Shown here: in pieces, positions 26,530 to 33,364 of the stretch | Layout: each line of letters opens with the position of its first letter | How positions within the stretch are numbered: position 1 is the first letter of the stretch | Source: Akkermansia sp. | Lineage (GTDB): Bacteria > Verrucomicrobiota > Verrucomicrobiia > Verrucomicrobiales > Akkermansiaceae | DNA: 64,000 nucleotides | Reading direction: 5' to 3' | NCBI GenBank assembly: GCA_017398355.1 | Contig: JAFQGD010000025.1 | Coordinates: forward strand, 23,662 to 87,661 | Translations under genes and position numbers: made by a program | Notes under the pieces: generated by a model | Database searches by the model: none | What the model was told of the DNA's origin: nothing | Seen by the model: the letters and a program-made list of their open reading frames with translations, nothing else

Positions 26530-27138
26530 ATGAAAATCTGGACTTATAATACAAACGATGGATGGCAACCATCTTCACCACCTGTCGGACTGACCTCTCT
26601 CCGGCTCAATAAGACCCGGCAGAAGCGGTTTCTCATCATCCGCAAGGAAGCTGATGGGCTATGCACACTGCAGATGCAGTTACCCGAGCAACCGGAAATG
26701 AAAATTGCAATTAGCGACCTGACAGAAAAGCAGGCCCGCAATATTGCCATTGCTTACTTGGAGCAGAAGTTCATTGATTGTTCCGATGTAGAAAAGGTGG
26801 CGTCTGCAGAACAACTGACCTCTGCTCCAGCTATGTTCCCGGAATGGTACAGAGGAAATTACAGCACAGCGCCGGACTGCATGAGCAAAGCCGCAGAATG
26901 CCTCCGCACCCGCGCCTTCAGCGCGGGGTCCGGAATGAAGCTTATCATTGCGGATGATGCTGATTTCTTGGATGAATCACGCGCTGATATCATTCTTTCT
27001 GCTTCTGATGATGATGTCAAACAAACACCTGATATCGATGCTGAACTACGTAAAACATTCCTCATCAGAGTTGGTGTCTCCTTAGTTTCTGCATTGGCCA
27101 CATATGCCTTCATCAGGCGGATGAGAAAGAAAAACTGA
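26530..27138 (+). CDS. tail-anchored hypothetical protein
   Basis: 202 residues from the ATG at 26530 (MKIWTYNTNDGWQ); the longer frame overlaps the LRAT-like gene. No family recognised. The soluble part has an N-terminal beta-like region (RFLIIRKEADGLCTLQMQLPE) and a Ser/Asp-rich middle with a regular pattern (DADFLDESRADIILSASDDD). One C-terminal membrane segment (about 178-196, FLIRVGVSLVSALATYAFI) ends in RRMRKKN, placing the body in the cytoplasm. Only 3 bp separate it from the small GTPase, so the two are probably partners, with this protein serving as membrane anchor. Confidence 0.6.
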   Translation: MKIWTYNTNDGWQPSSPPVGLTSLRLNKTRQKRFLIIRKEADGLCTLQMQLPEQPEMKIAISDLTEKQARNIAIAYLEQKFIDCSDVEKVASAEQLTSAPAMFPEWYRGNYSTAPDCMSKAAECLRTRAFSAGSGMKLIIADDADFLDESRADIILSASDDDVKQTPDIDAELRKTFLIRVGVSLVSALATYAFIRRMRKKN

Positions 27139-27141
27139 TAC

Positions 27142-27735
27142 ATGATAAAGGTAGCTGTAGCCGGTGATTTCCAAGATGGTAAATCCACTCTCATTAACGC
27201 TATGCGTGGTTGTAACTGTGCTGAAACAGGCTTTGGCATCGCTACGACAAAAGAGGTCAGAGAATATCCCCTGCCTGGTACCGGAATCATCCTTATTGAT
27301 ACGCCGGGTTTCAATGCCGATGATGACGACAATGCGCAGGCCTGTGTGGGAATTGAACAGGCAGATGCCTGTTTCTATATGCTCAGCAACACCCAATTCA
27401 CCAGACGTATGTTTCGCGGACTAAAAAATGCGCTGAAATACCCCGACGGTAGCTATAAACCACTTATTCCTTTCATCAATGATAGAGGTTGCAATAACAA
27501 AGGGATGGCAAAAGCCAGCATAGCATCCATGAGATTCTATGGCCTTGAGCCCATCCTGTTCGGTGATGAAATGCCGGTTATTCATGCCGAAGCTTGGCAG
27601 AAAGGTTGCACTTGTGAGGCGGAATACGAGCTGGGCATGCGCCGCATCAAGTTTTTACTGGGGATGGAGCCTGTGCAGAGGGTTTCTCCATTGGAAAGAA
27701 TTTGCATTTTGAATAAACTTGTTGAAACTCATTAA
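27142..27735 (+). CDS. small P-loop GTPase
   Basis: 197 residues. G1 AGDFQDGKSTLINAM (7-21), switch Thr in GIATTKEV, G3 LIDTPGFNADDDD (51-63). The G4 NKxD motif is missing; FINDRG (about 110-116) is the nearest candidate, so nucleotide specificity is uncertain. Hydrophobic residues after G3 and a Cys pair (GCTCEAE) are notable. It resembles GIMAP/septin-like or Ras-like TRAFAC domains without accessory regions. It lies 3 bp after the tail-anchored gene and 9 bp before the coiled-coil gene, part of the same transcription unit. Confidence 0.75.
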   Translation: MIKVAVAGDFQDGKSTLINAMRGCNCAETGFGIATTKEVREYPLPGTGIILIDTPGFNADDDDNAQACVGIEQADACFYMLSNTQFTRRMFRGLKNALKYPDGSYKPLIPFINDRGCNNKGMAKASIASMRFYGLEPILFGDEMPVIHAEAWQKGCTCEAEYELGMRRIKFLLGMEPVQRVSPLERICILNKLVETH

Positions 27736-27744
27736 GTTAAGATT

Positions 27745-28158
27745 ATGATTGAATGGTTTAGCAATGCCATTAGTTTGAATGATTTGGCAAAGGATGTTGG
27801 CAAGTTAAGAAAAGAACTTGAAAATCTCCGAGATACGCAAAGCTCTCGTCTTTATAATGTAAAGGAGCGTCTTCGTAATGCAGAAGGGCGTCTTCGTAAT
27901 GCAGAGGGCTCATTGTGGGGGGAAGATGGGAGACCGGAAGAAGAGCGCGTTTGGTTTCGTTTAATGCGTTTGGAAAACAGTTTGTGGGGGAATGAAAACA
28001 TTAAAATACACGCATGGGGACGCATTGAGGAACTGATGGAGAAAGTTCAAAAACTGGAGGCTGAGAATAAAGCGTTGAAGCAGCAAATGAACGAAATGCG
28101 CGATTTGAAGAAGATTCTCATAAAAGCAGTCAATAAGCAACTGGGGAAGATATCTTAG
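27745..28158 (+). CDS. coiled-coil hypothetical protein
   Basis: 137 residues, highly charged. Two helices with heptad-like spacing: about 15-55 (ELENLRDTQSSRLYNVKERL, then RNAEGRLRNAEG) and about 92-130 (RIEELMEKVQKLEAENKALK). A tandem R-L-R-N-A-E-G repeat and two SLWG(E/N) segments are visible between them. No enzyme motif, no membrane segment. A structural or adaptor role in the GTPase cluster is a guess; the tight spacing (9 bp before, 14 bp after) supports co-expression. Confidence 0.6.
   Translation: MIEWFSNAISLNDLAKDVGKLRKELENLRDTQSSRLYNVKERLRNAEGRLRNAEGSLWGEDGRPEEERVWFRLMRLENSLWGNENIKIHAWGRIEELMEKVQKLEAENKALKQQMNEMRDLKKILIKAVNKQLGKIS
27868..27909 (+). repeat. 21-bp in-frame tandem duplication
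   Basis: Two copies of a 21-bp unit starting CGTCTTCGTAATGCAGA, differing at two positions, encode R-L-R-N-A-E-G twice. A recent in-frame duplication inside the coiled coil that shifts its length by exactly two turns (seven residues). Confidence 0.8.
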
Positions 28159-28172
28159 AAATTCCACTGAGT

Positions 28173-29141
28173 ATGGACATAAAACGAAAGCGCCTCTTTT
28201 GGGGCGGCGTGTTGGCAGATCCGGCTTTGGGGTCTGAGAGTGGGCATAAGATAGCCCAGCAACTGGCTGCTTTTATCAATACTCCGAACACGACGGTGTA
28301 TGATAAGGCCATCGACAGCGTGTACCTGAGCACGCACACCGGGGGCTCGCAGCTGCACCACCTCGTCGATGGGCAGCATGATATCTTCGGGGCGTTCGAG
28401 GCAGCGGCCAAGGCACTGCCGGATGACAGCACCTGGCAGGAGGTGATGGGTACAGCGCATCACTTGGGCAAAGATTTGTTTTCTGTCTCCGGATTGCCGG
28501 TTGTATCACTCCGTCCGGAGCAGTTCCAGAGCATGAGTGCTTGGCTGAGTGATCATTTGAGTATTTCCAAACGTTGGTTGGGCGATTTGTTGAAAATCAA
28601 TGGACTGGAGCTATTCAGCGGGGTGCTGTCGGTGACTGCTGTGGTAGTGGGATGCCAACAGGCAGACATGCGCCAATTGGCTGAATTGAGCGCAGCGAGT
28701 GGCTTGGCTGGTATTCTTTCAGCCAATCCTATAGGCCTTTGTGCGGCTGCTATTGCCCTAGTCTTGGCGTGGAAGCACCGCCGCTCTACGGCTGATTTGG
28801 GGCGCAGCTTGCTGGTGGGTGGAGTAACAGCCGGGGCTGCGTTCGCAGCCGGTTCTACGGTGGCAGCTTTAGGAATAGGTTCCGGTCTGCTGCCTGCTGT
28901 GGCCGGAGTGCTGTTGAGCGTGGTGACGGGTTTTTATGTGCGCAATTTTTTGGTGAAAAAGCTTTATCCGCCAACGGAAACAAGCTTTGCCGGACTTTTG
29001 CCCCCACCGCAGGAGGAATTGCAGTGGGTTGTGCCCGATATGGATGAGGTACAAACGGACGTATGGAGGGCCATGCTGTGCTATGAATACCCCATGTCGA
29101 CAACTGTGAGCATGGCTTTGCAACGTGCGTTGAAACAATAG
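28173..29141 (+). CDS. polytopic membrane protein of the GTPase cluster
   Basis: 322 residues. The N-terminal about 140 residues are soluble and unrecognised (KRLFWGGVLADPALG, a His-rich THTGGSQLHHLVDGQHDIFG, then TAHHLG). Three to four hydrophobic segments follow at about 150-265: LFSGVLSVTAVVVGC, ASGLAGILSANPIGLCAAAIALVLAW and GVTAGAAFAAGSTVAALGIGSGLL plus VAGVLLSVVTGFYV. The glycine- and alanine-rich hairpins resemble helices that insert as pairs, as in pore-forming or membrane-deforming proteins. The C-terminus is soluble. It ends the run of cluster genes except for a small lipoprotein 7 bp later. Confidence 0.65.
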   Translation: MDIKRKRLFWGGVLADPALGSESGHKIAQQLAAFINTPNTTVYDKAIDSVYLSTHTGGSQLHHLVDGQHDIFGAFEAAAKALPDDSTWQEVMGTAHHLGKDLFSVSGLPVVSLRPEQFQSMSAWLSDHLSISKRWLGDLLKINGLELFSGVLSVTAVVVGCQQADMRQLAELSAASGLAGILSANPIGLCAAAIALVLAWKHRRSTADLGRSLLVGGVTAGAAFAAGSTVAALGIGSGLLPAVAGVLLSVVTGFYVRNFLVKKLYPPTETSFAGLLPPPQEELQWVVPDMDEVQTDVWRAMLCYEYPMSTTVSMALQRALKQ

Positions 29142-29148
29142 TTCTCTT

Positions 29149-29367
29149 ATGAAAACAACACAATATATAATACTGATGGCTTGCGCGTTTTCTTTGTGCG
29201 CATGTGGTGATGGGAGTGTTTCTCCGGATGAAATAGAGGATGGAGGTCACTATGTCGGCGAAAAAAATCCGGAAACGGGAAAGGTGGAATTGCGTGAAGA
29301 GACGCTAGAGGAAGCGGCTCAGAGAGAGACCGGGAAAGTGATCGTGGACAAGCTGAATCCGCTCTAG
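29149..29367 (+). CDS. small lipoprotein
   Basis: 72 residues. MKTTQYIILMACAFSLCAC has a short signal peptide ending in a lipobox-like LCAC with the modified Cys at residue 19; the mature part is about 50 acidic residues (PDEIEDGGHYVGEKNPETGK). No family recognised. Only 7 bp after the membrane protein gene, so it is the last gene of the colinear cluster. Confidence 0.6.
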   Translation: MKTTQYIILMACAFSLCACGDGSVSPDEIEDGGHYVGEKNPETGKVELREETLEEAAQRETGKVIVDKLNPL

Positions 29368-29415
29368 GATGAACGGAGTGCTTGGTTTATCTTGACTGTG
29401 CCAGGGAAAAAAGCG

Positions 29416-29442
29416 CCGGCGGAGCGGAAGTCGCTCCGCCGG
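29416..29442 (-). terminator. GC-rich hairpin terminator
   Basis: CCGGCGGAGCG (29416-29426) pairs with CGCTCCGCCGG (29432-29442) around a 5-nt loop. On the minus strand it is followed by GCGCTTTTTT, so it terminates the DUF1232 gene; on the plus strand the stem may also end the GTPase cluster transcript. Confidence 0.75.
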
Positions 29443-29494
29443 AGTGCTATCCGGCATAGAGGGGCGTATGGATGACGCCTACCGTGCGATGGCT

Positions 29495-30382
29495 TCACAC
29501 ATCAATCGCTTCGTCTTTTTGCTCTTGGGTGATGGAGGTGAGCTCATCGTTGAGCTCTTGTTGCATATCCGCTGGTATTTCCTCTTTCTTTTGCAGGAAG
29601 AAGGGAGTGATGGCTGCGAGGGCCATGGAGATGATACCCATGTCATCCAGCCAGCCGATGACGGGGATGATATCCGGGATACAATCCAAGGGGCTGATGG
29701 TGTAGAGCAGCACGGCTGCGAGGATGGCGATGTTGCGAGGGGTGAGGAGGGTATCAGCCTTGCCGTGGCGCAGCATGTTGTAGATGAGGTTGACGCGCTT
29801 GAAGGCGGGGGATTTTTTGCCGGCTGTGCGCAGCCACTTTTCAGCAGTGGCTAAGATGACTTTGCGGTTTTCGGGGTCTTTCATGCGCTGCACCCATTCG
29901 GATTGTTCGAAGTCAGCCAGCGTTTTATATATTTTATCTTTGAAAGAGGCGGGGGCAGGGCTCTGGGCTGCTTCTGTAGCCGCATCTTGTTCGGTATCTT
30001 GAGGTTCAGTAGTGGCAGGGGGGCTGCTGGGCTCATCTTCTTGCGCGGAGGCCGCGGGCGATTGGAGGGATTGCAGGATGATGGGGCGCAGGTCCTCTGT
30101 GGCGAGTTTTTTGTTGTCCACCCAAGCATCGATGATGATGGTGAGGATTTCTTCCAGGCGGGAGGCGGTGATGGTGGCTTGGATGTAGAGCTCGGAGCCG
30201 GGCTCTCCCACGGAAATGTGCCAGAGCTTGCGGTTTGCAGAGGCGGGGGCAAGCGCCAGGGGACAGCCGATTTTGCTTTGAGCAATGGAGACGGCTTTGT
30301 TGAGGGCTGCGCGGCCCACCATGGTATCGGAGAGCAGGTTGATAGCTACGTGTTGGGTTTTATGTAAGATGGATTTAAGCAT
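29495..30382 (-). CDS. DUF1232 (YkvA-like) protein
   Basis: 295 residues. The DUF1232 signature NIAILAAVLLYTISPLDCIPDIIPVIGWLDD (split here: NIAILAAVLLYTISPLD at about 213-229, then CIPDIIPVIGWLDDMG) forms a short membrane hairpin. The N-terminal about 90 residues form a separate domain (VAINLLSDTMVGRAALNKAV, LWHISVGEPGSELYIQA) and a linker rich in A, P and E (about 95-150) joins them. Family function is unknown. Monocistronic, with a strong terminator about 50 bp after the stop. Confidence 0.8.
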   Translation of the reverse strand: MLKSILHKTQHVAINLLSDTMVGRAALNKAVSIAQSKIGCPLALAPASANRKLWHISVGEPGSELYIQATITASRLEEILTIIIDAWVDNKKLATEDLRPIILQSLQSPAASAQEDEPSSPPATTEPQDTEQDAATEAAQSPAPASFKDKIYKTLADFEQSEWVQRMKDPENRKVILATAEKWLRTAGKKSPAFKRVNLIYNMLRHGKADTLLTPRNIAILAAVLLYTISPLDCIPDIIPVIGWLDDMGIISMALAAITPFFLQKKEEIPADMQQELNDELTSITQEQKDEAIDV

Positions 30383-30494
30383 GCCGGTGGTAGGGGAGGG
30401 TATAATAGAGAGATGTTGGAGGGAAGAATTCTGATGAAAGAAAGGGGAAAAAAACTTGCCCCTTTCTACGGTGTCTTGTTGTGTGAAAAGGTGG

Positions 30495-30992
30495 TTATAT
30501 TTGCACGGTTTCTACGCCATCCCACGAGGTACAGGAGAAAGAACCGATGCCGGGGTCACTCTCGCAGAGGAGGACGGCACCCCGCAGAGCCCGAGTGGCC
30601 AGGATTTTGCTGCGGTCTGTGGCAGAGAGGGGACCGGGGGTGGCAGATTCAACGATGAGGGGCTGCATGTGGCCGTCTTTGTGGCAAATCATGCAGCGTT
30701 GGGGTTCTGTTGATTCTTCTGTAATGACGAGACAACCGGCATTGTGGATTTGTTCGAGTGTGTTCCAGAAGAAGCCCCCGCCGGTATCGTGGTTGCGGGT
30801 GTCGGGGTAGCGGCAGTTGCGGCAACGGTAGCCAAGAATGGGGCCGCGCAGCTCTTCTACGACACCGCTGGGCGCCGGATTAAGCTTGCCGGATGGCGAG
30901 GTGGTGACCTTTACCTCCGTACGGTGAATGGCTTGTTGTAGTTGTTGGAGCTGGTGGCCGCCGCAGTTGGGACATGTAAACGTGATATACAT
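30495..30992 (-). CDS. zinc-ribbon hypothetical protein
   Basis: 165 residues from the ATG at 30992 (MYITFTCPNCGGHQ); the upstream in-frame extension crosses the divergent regulatory region. Zinc-knuckle pairs: CPNCG at 7-11, YRCRNC (about 68-73) and RCMICHKDG (about 112-120). No enzyme motif. Such proteins may bind nucleic acid or protein; function not recognised. Divergent from the regulator at 31067 across a region that contains an inverted repeat. Confidence 0.65.
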   Translation of the reverse strand: MYITFTCPNCGGHQLQQLQQAIHRTEVKVTTSPSGKLNPAPSGVVEELRGPILGYRCRNCRYPDTRNHDTGGGFFWNTLEQIHNAGCLVITEESTEPQRCMICHKDGHMQPLIVESATPGPLSATDRSKILATRALRGAVLLCESDPGIGSFSCTSWDGVETVQI

Positions 30993-31022
30993 GGTGGATT
31001 GGAGTCTCGTGACGGAGTTAAA

Positions 31023-31042
31023 AATATCGCAAACTCGATATT
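31023..31042. promoter_or_regulatory. inverted repeat, candidate operator
   Basis: AATATCG (31023-31029), 6-bp spacer, CGATATT (31036-31042): perfect 7-bp arms between two divergent genes, one of which encodes a DNA-binding protein. Typical of a dimeric repressor site. Confidence 0.5.
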
Positions 31043-31066
31043 CTGTCAATGAAAAACTGAATAGAA

Positions 31067-31507
31067 ATGAAAAAAAGCGTAGACGTTGTGAATATCGGCT
31101 TGCCAAAGTGTGGCGTTAATGCTATATTGCGCTCTGTGAAAGCGCAAAATCAAGACGAGTTAAAGTTGAATGTTAAGTTGTGGCTCAAGGCCAACAACTA
31201 CAGCTACGCTTGGCTTGCGGGGAAGTGTTTCGTGACGGAGGCGACGGTGCGCAATTGGATGGCCCGCAAGGTGATTCCGGCATCAAAGGAGTTTATCATC
31301 CGCGAGTTGATGAAGGATATGCCTTTGTCGCTCCCCTCTCGTGTGCAAGTGACGGAGGAGACGCATGTGACACTGAGCTTGGATGCCAACACGAGGCGTG
31401 TGCTGGAAAAGAAGGCCTTTGCCCAGGGTAAGACGCTTTCCGAATTCTTGGCTGATGAGGTGCCACGCTTGGGTGATGAAGAGTCGGAGGAAACAAAGGA
31501 GGCCTGA
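31067..31507 (+). CDS. small HTH-type DNA-binding regulator
   Basis: 146 residues if started at ATG 31067. A helix-turn-helix is visible: YSYAWLAGKCFVTEATVRNWMARKVIPASKE (read as YSYAWLAGKCFVTEAT, then VRNWMARKVIPASKE), like a Cro/XRE or MerR-type recognition helix. A C-terminal segment (VTLSLDANTRRVLEKKAFAQ, then GKTLSEFLADEV) resembles a ribbon-helix-helix domain. The true start may be GTG 31136, because a good promoter lies within codons 12-21; that would give 123 residues and a leaderless message. A terminator follows at 31556. Probably an autoregulated repressor. Confidence 0.65.
   Translation: MKKSVDVVNIGLPKCGVNAILRSVKAQNQDELKLNVKLWLKANNYSYAWLAGKCFVTEATVRNWMARKVIPASKEFIIRELMKDMPLSLPSRVQVTEETHVTLSLDANTRRVLEKKAFAQGKTLSEFLADEVPRLGDEESEETKEA
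31100..31128 (+). promoter_or_regulatory. promoter inside the 5' end of the HTH gene
   Basis: TTGCCA (31100-31105), 17 bp, TATATT (31123-31128). The expected transcription start falls at about 31135, next to an in-frame GTG at 31136. Confidence 0.5.
31127..31147. promoter_or_regulatory. inverted repeat over the -10 and putative start, candidate operator
   Basis: TTGCGCT (31127-31133), 7-bp spacer, AGCGCAA (31141-31147), perfect arms. It overlaps the -10 box at 31123-31128 and the GTG at 31136, the position expected for an autoregulatory operator. Confidence 0.5.
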
Positions 31508-31555
31508 TAAGGGCTTTCTCCACCTACGGATATCATCACCTTCCAGATGAGTGAG

Positions 31556-31578
31556 CCGCGCCGAATGGCGCGGTTTTT
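31556..31578 (+). terminator. terminator after the HTH gene
   Basis: CCGCGCC, GAAT loop, GGCGCGG, then TTTTT (31574-31578). A perfect 7-bp GC stem and U-tract. Confidence 0.88.
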
Positions 31579-31598
31579 GCTGTGGCGCAAAAGGAGAT

Positions 31599-31627
31599 TT
31601 GACAAGACGGAATGCGGTGTGTAGAAT
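31599..31627 (+). promoter_or_regulatory. promoter of the Ser/Thr kinase gene
   Basis: TTGACA (31599-31604), 17 bp, TAGAAT (31622-31627). Leader of about 28 nt before the ATG at 31662. Confidence 0.7.
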
Positions 31628-31661
31628 GGGGGGGAGTAGCAGTTAGTGTAGCAGGAAATAT

Positions 31662-33356
31662 ATGGATATCGTATCGTTACCACCGGGTACCTTTATAGGA
31701 AGTTACAAGATACTCAAGGCTCAAGGGCAGGGGGGATTTGGTATTACCTATATTGCATGGGATAAGGGATTGGAGCGAAATGTGGTACTCAAGGAGTGTT
31801 TCCCGTCCACCATTTGTCGCCGTACGGATACGGGAGGCTTGGCACCGCTGCAGCCTCATTTGGAGGATATGTATGTAGCGGCTATGGCGGATATGCGCCG
31901 GGAGGCGATGATGCTGGCCAAGCTGAGCCACCCCGGGATAGTGCCGGTGTATGATGTATTCGAATCGCAGGGCAGTTTATTTTATGTGATGCCGTGGCTG
32001 GATGGCGGGAGCTTGAAGGAGCGGATGGAGGAAGCGCAGGAAACGGAGCAGCCCATTGCCCCGGAGCAGGCCTTGGAGTGGCTGGTACTTGTGCTGGATG
32101 CGCTGGTGTATCTGCACAATCAAGGGGTGATTCACCGCGATTTGAAGCCGGATAACATTGTATTCAATGCGGAGAATAAACCCGTACTCATTGATTTTGG
32201 ATCTGCCCGCAAGTATGTGGAGCATTCGGTGTCTCAGGGTGAGTTTTCGTGGCGTTATGCTGCGCCGGAACACATCACCGGCAAGGGGAACTTGGGGCCG
32301 TGGACGGATATGTATTCCCTCGCTACAACGTGGTATGAGCTGCTGAGCGGTTGCGATGCCGAGGATACGATACACCGTTTGCAAAAGGATGAGTTGGTGC
32401 CACTGCGCAAGTTGAAGCCGGCGCGGAAACTCCCGCGCGCATTGGTGGAGTCAATTGACCGCAATATGGCATTGGAGCCGGACGACCGCTGTGAGACAGC
32501 GGAGCAGTGGCGCGATTGGCTGCTTAAGAGTGCCCAGCCACGCGGGCTGAGGATGCGCCAGCGCTGGTTTAGCTTTCCGCGGTGGGTGTGGTTGCTGTTG
32601 TTTGGGGTAGCGGTGACGCTGGGGCGCTGCATTGGGCAGTTGCAGGTGGAGGCGAATAAATCAAAACCAGATCCAAAGCAACAATATTTTGTGAAGATGG
32701 AGGATGGCACTCTCCTGGTGCAGAGGGATGATACAAGTGCTGTAGATTTGACACCGGTGATGTACATTCCCCACGGCGGGGATGATACTACCGGTCGTGC
32801 TAGCGCACCGGAACCGGGGAGCCCGGAGTTCCTGGATAAGTTGTTTGCCGATTTTTGTACGTATCATGCAGCGGTTATTGAGGATTTTCGCAAGAAAAAA
32901 GATGAGTGGCTTCGGCAACGCAGCGAGAATGTGCAGGAGTTTGAGCGTCAGTTGACCGCCATGCAAGAGACACTCTTACCGCAAATCCGTAAGACACCGC
33001 GCCCCGCCGAGCCTATCGGTGATTTGGGTAACCCCTGGCTGCGTTTGCAATTGAAGGTAGATGCTCAGGTGGGCGCCTTGTGCAAGAAGTTTGTGGATAA
33101 AGACCGCCCCATGCTTTGGGCTATGGAGGCTGAGATAGAGCAGATGCAAGAGATGCTGAGGGAGCCTGCATCTCATTACCCGAAGGGCTCAACGGATGAA
33201 TTGGCGAGGCTCCCGATGCTGACGGAGCGCTTGGAAAAAGAAATTATCGGCGATGCCAATGAGGCGGTATCGCAAAAGATGCCCTGGAGCCAAGGCAATG
33301 CAATCGTCAGCGATTGGCTCTCGCAGGGCGGGGCTGATTTGGGTACTCAGCAATAG
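31662..33356 (+). CDS. Hanks-type Ser/Thr protein kinase, membrane anchored
   Basis: 564 residues. Kinase domain about 14-285: glycine loop GQGGFG (22-27), lysine in VVLKE (Lys44), catalytic loop HRDLKPDN (158-165), DFG (178-180) and APEH. It therefore has all residues for activity. One membrane segment (about 306-326, WVWLLLFGVAVTLG) places a C-terminal region (about 330-564) outside: low similarity, helical, with FRKKKDEWLRQRSENVQEFE likely coiled coil. It converges with a PAS-SpoIIE phosphatase gene with only 8 bp between stops, suggesting a kinase-phosphatase pair acting on related targets. Confidence 0.92.
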   Translation: MDIVSLPPGTFIGSYKILKAQGQGGFGITYIAWDKGLERNVVLKECFPSTICRRTDTGGLAPLQPHLEDMYVAAMADMRREAMMLAKLSHPGIVPVYDVFESQGSLFYVMPWLDGGSLKERMEEAQETEQPIAPEQALEWLVLVLDALVYLHNQGVIHRDLKPDNIVFNAENKPVLIDFGSARKYVEHSVSQGEFSWRYAAPEHITGKGNLGPWTDMYSLATTWYELLSGCDAEDTIHRLQKDELVPLRKLKPARKLPRALVESIDRNMALEPDDRCETAEQWRDWLLKSAQPRGLRMRQRWFSFPRWVWLLLFGVAVTLGRCIGQLQVEANKSKPDPKQQYFVKMEDGTLLVQRDDTSAVDLTPVMYIPHGGDDTTGRASAPEPGSPEFLDKLFADFCTYHAAVIEDFRKKKDEWLRQRSENVQEFERQLTAMQETLLPQIRKTPRPAEPIGDLGNPWLRLQLKVDAQVGALCKKFVDKDRPMLWAMEAEIEQMQEMLREPASHYPKGSTDELARLPMLTERLEKEIIGDANEAVSQKMPWSQGNAIVSDWLSQGGADLGTQQ

Positions 33357-33364
33357 GGCTGCGT

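Noticed and set aside
27868..27909. Tandem repeat as a CRISPR array
   Set aside because: Only two adjacent units, no spacers, in frame inside a coding sequence.
29444..30382. Plus-strand frames across the DUF1232 gene
   Set aside because: They lie antisense to a gene with a clear family match and terminator.
30413..30810. Short plus-strand frames opposite the zinc-ribbon gene
   Set aside because: Antisense to cysteine-motif coding sequence, no signal or family resemblance.
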